Source: Flavobacteriaceae bacterium (GTDB taxonomy: Bacteria > Bacteroidota > Bacteroidia > Flavobacteriales > Flavobacteriaceae). From it: a stretch of 8,675 nt of DNA. A program made the position numbers and the translations under genes. Location of the stretch: NCBI GenBank assembly GCA_030829155.1, contig JAURBD010000068.1, positions 1-8,675 on the forward strand. The letters run 5' to 3'. Numbering within the stretch: position 1 is the first letter of the stretch; each line of letters starts with the position of its first letter. Shown here one piece after another: positions 1 to 5,065 of the stretch. Below the pieces are notes generated by a model. That model did no database searches. It had not been told where the DNA came from and saw only the letters and a list, made by a program, of their open reading frames with translations.

Positions 1-173
1 GGGTTTTTTAGTGTTGATAAATCTGCTCTTTTACCTAAAATTAAACCTAATCCTCCCAACAGTATTGACTTCCCGGCCCCGGTTTCTCCAGTAATACTAG
101 TCATTCCCTCGGAGAAATTCACCTCGAGATGATCTATTAAAGCAAAATTTTTTATGACAAGTCCTGTGAGCAC
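1..173 (-). CDS. recN: DNA repair protein RecN, N-terminal fragment (cut by the window edge)
   Basis: Only the first 57 or so codons lie in the window, because the gene runs off the left edge. The reading starts V(M)-L-T-G-L-V-I-K-N-F-A-L-I-D-H-L, the typical RecN opening, and reaches a Walker A P-loop, GETGAGKS, at residues 29-36 (bases 66-89). This is followed by the ILLGGLGLILGKRA stretch also typical of RecN. RecN is an SMC-like ATPase that acts in the cytoplasm on double-strand breaks and helps RecA-dependent repair. I chose a GTG start at 171-173: an in-frame TAA lies five codons upstream, no ATG lies between, and the protein opening then matches the family length. It is the last visible gene of the bamD-omega-coaBC-porD-recN run, with 62 nt between it and the porD-like stop codon. 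Nothing in that gap looks like a strong terminator, so co-transcription is likely. The identification is firm; the rest of the protein cannot be judged. Confidence 0.93.
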   Translation of the reverse strand, partial: MLTGLVIKNFALIDHLEVNFSEGMTSITGETGAGKSILLGGLGLILGKRADLSTLKN

Positions 174-235
174 TTTAACTGCATTTTATGAAGTTCAAAT
201 ATAAATTACATCCTCTCTAATTTCAAGTAATTCGG

Positions 236-1126
236 TTAGTATTTAATGCGTTTCCATTTTGGACCAAAAAAAGGAGCTATTTTATTGAGTAAATTTAAAG
301 TTTTTTGAAAGTCAACCTCAGGGCCATCTGAAAAAAGATCTACAATTTCATCTGCCTTGGCATCAAAAAACATTTGGTTTAAAAAAGCATTTGGACGTCT
401 GGAGTATAAGCGGTTGAGACTTTCAATTGATTTCATGATATTTTGCTTTGCAGCAACTGGATCATCTAACATCCTATCAAGTCCCAATCGGTGATAACCA
501 TACATAGCAATTCTGTATTCTCTGAAAGTATTTGATACTAGGTTATCTATTAGCCAAAATCGATTGCGATTTCCATCGGCTTGATTCCATCCTTTATTTT
601 GGTTTTGACTTGTCAAATTAAGTATCTGTTGAGCCACACCATAAAAAATACTTCCCCCTTTTTCTTCAAAAGTATCTGCTTCCATACCTAAACTTATAAA
701 TGCATAAAAACTCAATAGAGAAATTAAGTTAGATTCGTAGGTTGAAGTATTATAAAAAAGGGGTTGGAATTCTTGATAGGTAAAACTAATATCTTTGTCC
801 AAAAAATTTAATATTGGTGTCTTAAAATTTGTATTAAAAACTGGACGCTGAACCTGTATTTGGAGAGTTCCCTCGAATTGAGTATTGCTGTAACCCGTAA
901 GGTTCAATACCATACTACAATCTACTTTTTCTTCATTTAAGCGTTCTTGATTTGTCCATGCTTTATTATTCATAAACTCATTAATGCTTTGCTCTAAAGT
1001 TTTGAATATTTGCTGATTAGTTTGATTTACCAAATCAGAATTTATTGTAAGCTGAAAATTAATTTCTTGAGCAACACCAATAAAACCAATTAAAAAGAAG
1101 AAGGAAAAGCTAATATAATTTTTCAT
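236..1126 (-). CDS. porD: DUF4835 family protein, PorD-like type IX secretion component
   Basis: The 296-residue protein starts with a short basic end and a hydrophobic stretch (residues about 5-18, FSFFFLIGFIGVA) that ends in VAQ-E. This looks like a type I signal peptide cleaved near residue 20, so the mature protein should be periplasmic or associated with the outer membrane. Sequence landmarks of the DUF4835 family are visible: the E-I-N-F start of the mature protein, the NNKAW segment near residue 53, and the C-terminal region with RRPNAFLNQMFFDAKADE. From memory, members of this family in Porphyromonas and flavobacteria are named PorD and linked to the type IX secretion system (T9SS) near PorW and Sov. 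I could not check that link here. The ATG at 1124-1126 lies inside the end of coaBC, giving a 17-nt overlap that suggests translational coupling. No enzymatic motif is visible. Family assignment is strong; the function is inferred from the family. Confidence 0.85.
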   Translation of the reverse strand: MKNYISFSFFFLIGFIGVAQEINFQLTINSDLVNQTNQQIFKTLEQSINEFMNNKAWTNQERLNEEKVDCSMVLNLTGYSNTQFEGTLQIQVQRPVFNTNFKTPILNFLDKDISFTYQEFQPLFYNTSTYESNLISLLSFYAFISLGMEADTFEEKGGSIFYGVAQQILNLTSQNQNKGWNQADGNRNRFWLIDNLVSNTFREYRIAMYGYHRLGLDRMLDDPVAAKQNIMKSIESLNRLYSRRPNAFLNQMFFDAKADEIVDLFSDGPEVDFQKTLNLLNKIAPFFGPKWKRIKY

Positions 1127-2327
1127 AAGTTTTTAGGATTTGGACAAAAATATCGAATGCAACCTCAGTTTTTGATTTCAATTCAAAAGATAGAGGAGCT
1201 TGGTTGGATTGAATGTATGTGATTTTATTTTGATCACCTCCAAAACCAGCATGTTCATCGTTTAATGAGTTTAATACAATTGCATCTAGGTTTTTTTTCT
1301 TCAATTTTTCTTTAGCGTTTTCCAACTCATTTTCAGTTTCCAAAGCAAAACCCAGTAAAAATTGATTTTTCTTGATAGATCCCAGATAAGCCAAAATATC
1401 GGGAGTAGGTACTAAGTTTATTTTATTGAAACCTGTACCCTTTTTTATTTTTTGTAAATAGCTGGCTTCTGGTTTAAAATCTGCAACAGCGGCAGAAGCA
1501 ATAAAAATGTCTGCATCATTAAAATGTAATTTTGCATTTTCAAACATCTGATCAGCAGTAACCACAGAAACTAAATCAATACTGTTATCGGCTATGTTAA
1601 TTGCTGATGGTCCAGATATCAGAATAACTCTTGCTCCAAGTTCAGCTGCTCTTTTGGCGAGTTCAAGCCCCATTTTACCGGAGGAATTATTTCCAATAAA
1701 ACGAACGGGATCAATGGGTTCATATGTAGGACCTGCAGTAATTACTACTTTTTTTCCAAATAGGGGGAGTGTTTTACTTATATGGTTTTCCATATGAGTA
1801 AGAATGTCTTCGGGCTCTGGCATACGTCCTTTACCTTCAAGACCACTGGCCAAAAATCCTTCTTCTGTAGGAAGAACAATTACATTATTTTTTAAAAGAA
1901 TTGTTAAGTTTTTTTGATTTGCGGGATGAGAAAACATATCTAAATCCATTGCAGGGGCAACAAAAACTGGACATTTAGAAGATAAGTATGCTGCCAATAC
2001 AATATTATTGCAGCGGGCTTGAGCCATTGAAGAGAGTGTATTTGATGTTGCTGGGGCTATCAGAAAGTAATCTGCCCATAAAGCCAGTTCAACATGATTG
2101 TTCCAGGTTGGATTATCATGATCTTCTGCAATCAAAGAGGAATATACAGGATTTTGTGAAACAGTTGCTAAGGTTAGAGGGGTAACAAAGTCTTTGGAAG
2201 ATGGAGTCATCAGGACTCTTACTTCGGCTCCTTGTTTGATAAAAGCTCGAACGAGCTCAGGAGTTTTGTAGGCTGCTATTCCTCCTGAGATTCCCAAAAG
2301 AATCTTTTTACCTCTGAACAAAGACAT
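1110..2327 (-). CDS. coaBC: Bifunctional phosphopantothenoylcysteine decarboxylase / phosphopantothenate-cysteine ligase
   Basis: The 405-residue CoaBC carries out two cytoplasmic steps of coenzyme A synthesis: it joins 4'-phosphopantothenate to cysteine, then decarboxylates the product to 4'-phosphopantetheine. The CoaC flavoprotein half (residues about 1-185) shows the GGIAAYK opening, the active-site His78 in NNHVEL, and APATSNTL (91-98). The CoaB half (from about 190) shows ITAGPTYEPIDPVRFI, NNSSGKMG (213-220), SAAVADF (278-284) and KIKK (293-296), the family's ligase motifs. Two CoaC positions differ from E. coli: the PAMN motif reads PAMD (Asp128, E. coli Asn125), and the flap cysteine is Ser161 (E. 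coli Cys158). The offset to E. coli is +3 at His78, Asp128, Ser161 and Asn213, so the alignment is secure. The same PAMDLDM pattern is, as I recall, common in Bacteroidota, so this is probably lineage-specific rather than inactivating. It starts 5 nt after the omega gene. Confidence 0.97.
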   Translation of the reverse strand: MSLFRGKKILLGISGGIAAYKTPELVRAFIKQGAEVRVLMTPSSKDFVTPLTLATVSQNPVYSSLIAEDHDNPTWNNHVELALWADYFLIAPATSNTLSSMAQARCNNIVLAAYLSSKCPVFVAPAMDLDMFSHPANQKNLTILLKNNVIVLPTEEGFLASGLEGKGRMPEPEDILTHMENHISKTLPLFGKKVVITAGPTYEPIDPVRFIGNNSSGKMGLELAKRAAELGARVILISGPSAINIADNSIDLVSVVTADQMFENAKLHFNDADIFIASAAVADFKPEASYLQKIKKGTGFNKINLVPTPDILAYLGSIKKNQFLLGFALETENELENAKEKLKKKNLDAIVLNSLNDEHAGFGGDQNKITYIQSNQAPLSFELKSKTEVAFDIFVQILKTYEKLY

Positions 2328-2332
2328 AAGCT

Positions 2333-2653
2333 TTATTCTTCAGTATTGCGGTGGTAAACACGGTTTTGAAGCCACTCTTCCACTGCTAATGCATGTGGTT
2401 TTGGAAGGCTTTCGTAAAACTTCGAAACTTCGATTTGTTCCTTGTTTTCAAAAATCTCTTCTAAACTATCATTATGAGTAGCAAATTCCTCGAGCTTTTC
2501 ATGCAATTCTTTTTTGATATCCAAATTGATTTGCATAGAACGTTTGGCTATAATTGATAAAGCCTCATAAATGTTTTTTGTTTCCGCTTCAACTTCATTC
2601 TTATCATAAGTTTTAGTCGAAATTGGAGCTTGGGATTTTCTGTACTTTGTCAT
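2333..2653 (-). CDS. rpoZ: DNA-directed RNA polymerase omega subunit (Bacteroidota type)
   Basis: This 106-residue protein matches the Bacteroidota omega/Rpb6-type family, which sits against the beta-prime subunit and helps RNA polymerase assemble. The recognisable core is residues 28-42, IYEALSIIAKRSMQI, which matches the omega helix with its A-K-R-x-x-Q-I signature. The family's own C-terminal part follows: EKLEEFATHNDSLEEIFENKEQ (residues 52-73), then KFYESLPKPHALAVEEWL (78-95). This C-terminal half is specific to the phylum and has no match in E. coli RpoZ. There is no signal peptide or membrane segment, so the protein is cytoplasmic. It lies 6 nt after bamD and 5 nt before coaBC, so it should be translated from the bamD-led transcript. 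The presence of an omega gene next to coaBC is a known flavobacterial arrangement. The symbol follows common annotation practice. Confidence 0.9.
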   Translation of the reverse strand: MTKYRKSQAPISTKTYDKNEVEAETKNIYEALSIIAKRSMQINLDIKKELHEKLEEFATHNDSLEEIFENKEQIEVSKFYESLPKPHALAVEEWLQNRVYHRNTEE

Positions 2654-2659
2654 CTTAAC

Positions 2660-3484
2660 TTATTTAGTGGTGGTTGTGAGTTGGTCAAATTGATTCAACT
2701 CTTTTTCTATTTTCTCAGATTTCATATCTAAATCTTCCATGTATAAAGTTTCAGGAAAATAACGTAATAGGGTATTAGCTATTTCTTGAGCACTCTTCAA
2801 TCGTTCTTCCTTTTTGGTAAAGATACTGTTTAATGCTAATTCGTAGTTAGAAAGGAATTTGTGGAATAAAGCGTCTTCTTTAAATTGAGTTCCTGGGTAA
2901 TCGTTTAAAAAATTATCAAATGAGTTCATCGCGGCTTTGTAGTCTCGAATTGTGTAATATTGTTTAGCGATTTCAAAAAACTTTTTTTCTATTTTTACCT
3001 GCAATTCAGCTATCAAGATATTTGCCTCCTCACTAAACTCACTATTAGGGTAATTATCCAAAAATATTTGTAGTTTGTCTATTGCTTTATTAGTGTCTTG
3101 TTGGTCTAAACTATATTTTGGTGAGAGCATATAATAAGACTTTGCAGCCAAATATGTTGCTTCTTGGATTCGATCGCTTTTGGGGTAAGATTTTACAAAA
3201 CTCTCAAATTGATATGCAGCCAGGTTATAATCTTTTAATTGAAAATAGGTATTTGCATAAAAGAAAACGACTCTTTGTGCTTGTGGCTTACCTCTAAATG
3301 TGGGGGTTATTTGTTCAAAAAGACGATTTGCTTTCCGATATTCTCCTGCTTTGTAGTATTTTTCGGCAGCCTTATACTTTACATTTGGGTCAATATTATT
3401 CAATAATTTCTGGTATTCACTACAATTTGTAAACAAAAGAAGTGTTGCGAAAATTAATGTTGTTTTGATGGTTTTTAAAAACAT
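2660..3484 (-). CDS. bamD: Outer membrane protein assembly factor BamD (lipoprotein)
   Basis: This 274-residue protein is BamD, the essential lipoprotein partner of BamA that inserts beta-barrel proteins into the outer membrane. Residues 1-20 form a lipoprotein signal: basic KTIKTT, a hydrophobic IFATLLL run, and a lipobox LFTN-C with the lipidated Cys21. The body is a chain of helical TPR-type repeats: KYKAAEKYYKAGEYRKANRLFEQI (residues about 36-59), VFFYANTYFQLKDYNLAAYQFESFVKSYPKS (73-103), TNKAIDKLQIFLDNYPNSEFSEEA (131-154), and DYKAAMNSFDNFLNDYPGTQFKEDA (181-205). The Y-P-x-S/T endings of the repeats are typical of BamD. The length is close to that of other flavobacterial members. The ATG is the only start that leaves a proper signal peptide. 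It leads the omega-coaBC-porD-recN run, and a candidate promoter lies just upstream. The call is firm. Confidence 0.95.
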   Translation of the reverse strand: MFLKTIKTTLIFATLLLFTNCSEYQKLLNNIDPNVKYKAAEKYYKAGEYRKANRLFEQITPTFRGKPQAQRVVFFYANTYFQLKDYNLAAYQFESFVKSYPKSDRIQEATYLAAKSYYMLSPKYSLDQQDTNKAIDKLQIFLDNYPNSEFSEEANILIAELQVKIEKKFFEIAKQYYTIRDYKAAMNSFDNFLNDYPGTQFKEDALFHKFLSNYELALNSIFTKKEERLKSAQEIANTLLRYFPETLYMEDLDMKSEKIEKELNQFDQLTTTTK

Positions 3485-3488
3485 GCTG

Positions 3489-3532
3489 CAAAAATACTAA
3501 AATATAATCAATGTGAGCTAGTAAAATTCAAA
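3489..3532 (-). promoter_or_regulatory. Candidate Bacteroidota-type promoter upstream of bamD
   Basis: Two overlapping readings exist. A TATATTTT box (3499-3506) sits 22 bases from a TTTG (3529-3532) and would leave a leader of roughly 10 nt. An exact TAnnTTTG match, TATTTTTG (3489-3496), lies just 4 nt before the bamD ATG but has no TTG element at the usual 17-21 base spacing. The Bacteroidota consensus is TTTG then TAnnTTTG. AT-rich sequence makes chance matches common, so only the presence of a promoter in this 104-bp gap is fairly likely, not which box is used. Confidence 0.35.
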
Positions 3533-3542
3533 TGTAACTTCT

Positions 3543-3582
3543 AAAAAAAAAGAGCCCTTAGTTTTTATCAAAACTTTAACTC
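3543..3582 (-). terminator. Likely rho-independent terminator after dapA
   Basis: On the minus strand, just past the dapA stop codon, an imperfect hairpin (3552-3582) is followed by nine T residues (3543-3551). The upper stem is AGTTTT paired with AAAACT around a short loop. The base is GAGTT paired with GGCTC, using G-U pairs, with a small internal loop between the two stems. It is weak in GC content but has the right order and position, and it separates dapA from the bamD operon. Confidence 0.6.
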
Positions 3583-3588
3583 CTAATA

Positions 3589-4467
3589 CTAAACCATGGT
3601 TTTGTGAGCCTCAAAAATTAATTGGCTTAATTTATCAGATACTTGAATTAAGGGAAGTCTGACTTTACAAGAACAAAGTCCTAATTGTTCAGATAGTTTT
3701 TTGACTCCCGGAGGGTTTCCTTCTTTAAAAATCAACTGAATTAAATTCATCATTTGACTTTGGTAAACTTTGGCTGCAACAACTTCTCCATTCAAGGCCA
3801 AACGAATCATCTGAGAAACTTGGTATGGAAGAGCCCCTCCAATAACCGAAATCACCCCAGAACCCCCAGACATCACAACAGCTAACGCTAAGGCGTCATC
3901 TCCAGAGATTACATGAAAGTCTTTTGGAGCTTTGTCAATTAAAGAAATTACAGATTCTAAATCACCTGTTGCATCTTTAGTACCAATTATATTCGGAAAA
4001 TCCTTAGCCAGACGAACTGTAGTTTCGTTACTAATAAAAACCCCTGTACGTGGAGGAACATTATAAAGAATTATTGGTTTGGGTGAGGCCTCTGCTATGT
4101 GTTTGAAGTGCTGATAAATCCCCTCTTGACTTGGTCTTGTGTAATAAGGACAAACAGATAAAACGGCTTCAAATGCTGATAAACTTGTGTTTTTAATTGA
4201 AGAAACAACAGCTGCAGTATTATTTCCTCCAATCCCCAAAACCAAGGGGATTCTATTCTTATTGATTTTAATTATTGTTTCCACTACTTGATCACGTTCT
4301 TGATCACTTAATGTTGCAGTTTCAGCAGTTGTTCCCATTACCACTACATAATCTATTCCGCCCTTAACAATGTGTTCAAATACATCTGCTACAGCTTCGA
4401 AATCAACTTCACCATCTTCTTTAAAAGGAGTTATCATTGCAACTCCTGATCCATTTAAAAATTCCAC
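3589..4467 (-). CDS. dapA: 4-hydroxy-tetrahydrodipicolinate synthase
   Basis: The 292-residue TIM-barrel enzyme condenses pyruvate with aspartate semialdehyde in the cytoplasm, the first committed step toward diaminopimelate (cell wall) and lysine. Visible active-site residues are Lys164 (IGTKDATG), which forms the Schiff base; Tyr135 and Arg140 in LYNVPPRTG; Thr46 in MGTTAET; and Tyr109 in CPYYTRPSQEG. The length is normal. The start codon is GTG at 4465-4467: a TAA lies directly before it in the same frame, and the next Met is residue 11, inside the conserved GSGVAMITPF start. The positions that bind inhibitory lysine in E. coli (His53, His56, Glu84) are Asp55, Arg58 and Ala86 here, so feedback by lysine is probably weak or absent. 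The gene abuts the DUF6913 stop with no gap, and a terminator follows. Confidence 0.97.
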   Translation of the reverse strand: MEFLNGSGVAMITPFKEDGEVDFEAVADVFEHIVKGGIDYVVVMGTTAETATLSDQERDQVVETIIKINKNRIPLVLGIGGNNTAAVVSSIKNTSLSAFEAVLSVCPYYTRPSQEGIYQHFKHIAEASPKPIILYNVPPRTGVFISNETTVRLAKDFPNIIGTKDATGDLESVISLIDKAPKDFHVISGDDALALAVVMSGGSGVISVIGGALPYQVSQMIRLALNGEVVAAKVYQSQMMNLIQLIFKEGNPPGVKKLSEQLGLCSCKVRLPLIQVSDKLSQLIFEAHKTMV

Positions 4468-4983
4468 TTAAATTTTGTTTAAAATCTTCATATACTTAAT
4501 CAACTCCTTTTTAAAGGTATTCTTATCCGTTGGATCAATGTCAAAAACTACATCATTGATTCGGGGATCTGCTCCTTTAAAACCAATACTTAACTTTTGG
4601 TTCGTTCGAATACTTATTAGGGAAAAAAGGAGGTTTATTTTATTGTAATAATTGATTACTAAATCATAATCATTCTTACAAAAACTCAATAGTTCTCCTT
4701 TGAACTTACTCCAATAGTTTACTTCTTTTATGTTGAAGATTTGCTTGTATTGTTTCTCCAGTTGAGAATCATTACCAAATAAAAATAAACTTATTTGAAT
4801 CTCTGGAATATTAAAATCTTTTGAAAGATTAAGATAAAAATCACTTTCAATTCCAAAACTGGCATCTACAAGTATAGCAATTTTTTCAACTTTAAACGAT
4901 TCTTTAAGTTTACGCGAGGATAAACTCTCTTTTAATTCTTTTTCAAATATACGTTTACGCCAAAGATTTTTAATCAAACCCAA
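4468..4983 (-). CDS. DUF6913 family protein of unknown function
   Basis: This 171-residue protein matches a Bacteroidota-only family that I recall as DUF6913 and that often lies next to dapA. It has no signal peptide or membrane segment. The N-terminus is basic and helical (residues 1-32, rich in Lys, Arg and Glu). A beta-alpha-like stretch follows: KIAILVDASFG (34-44), then IQISLFLFG (62-70). The family's conserved core is DYDLVINYYNKINLLFSLIS (105-124) and IGFKGADPRINDVVFDI (133-149). No catalytic signature is evident to me. The start must be a non-ATG codon: TTG at 4981-4983 fits, an in-frame TAA lies five codons upstream, and no ATG occurs until near the end of the protein. TTG at codon 3 is an alternative. 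The TAA is followed directly by the dapA GTG, so translational coupling with dapA is likely. I do not assign a function. Confidence 0.8.
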   Translation of the reverse strand: MGLIKNLWRKRIFEKELKESLSSRKLKESFKVEKIAILVDASFGIESDFYLNLSKDFNIPEIQISLFLFGNDSQLEKQYKQIFNIKEVNYWSKFKGELLSFCKNDYDLVINYYNKINLLFSLISIRTNQKLSIGFKGADPRINDVVFDIDPTDKNTFKKELIKYMKILNKI

Positions 4984-4998
4984 TTTAATTTTTAATTA

Positions 4999-5029
4999 CA
5001 AAAATACCAAAAGCCCAGAACCATCATAA
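4999..5029 (-). promoter_or_regulatory. Candidate Bacteroidota-type promoter upstream of the DUF6913 gene and dapA
   Basis: On the minus strand an exact TAnnTTTG box, TATTTTTG (4999-5006), lies about 15 nt before the DUF6913 start codon. TTATG (5025-5029), one base from TTTG in its last four bases, sits 18 bases upstream of it, within the usual 17-21 spacing. It lies in the 82-bp gap after ligA. It implies that the DUF6913 gene and dapA can be transcribed on their own, with a leader of about 10 nt. Confidence 0.45.
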
Positions 5030-5065
5030 TAAAAAAGTGTTTTTGTTTAAAAATATGTTAAAGTG

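Noticed and set aside
174..186. ATG at 184-186 on the minus strand as the recN start
   Set aside because: It is not in frame with the RecN reading, so the GTG at 171-173 is used.
174..235. Gap between the porD-like gene and recN as a regulatory site
   Set aside because: I see no -33/-7 pair, hairpin or repeat there beyond AT-rich sequence.
1594..1797. Plus-strand open frame inside coaBC
   Set aside because: It lies fully antisense to a well-conserved gene, with no recognisable protein motif and no promoter. It is a shadow of coaBC codon use.
1988..2185. Plus-strand open frame inside the N-terminal half of coaBC
   Set aside because: It is antisense to the conserved CoaC domain, short and without similarity to any family I know.
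5020..5065. Possible terminator after ligA
   Set aside because: T runs and two direct AACACTTT copies are present, but the copies are not inverted and no stable stem forms. At most, read-through into the DUF6913 gene and dapA is possible.
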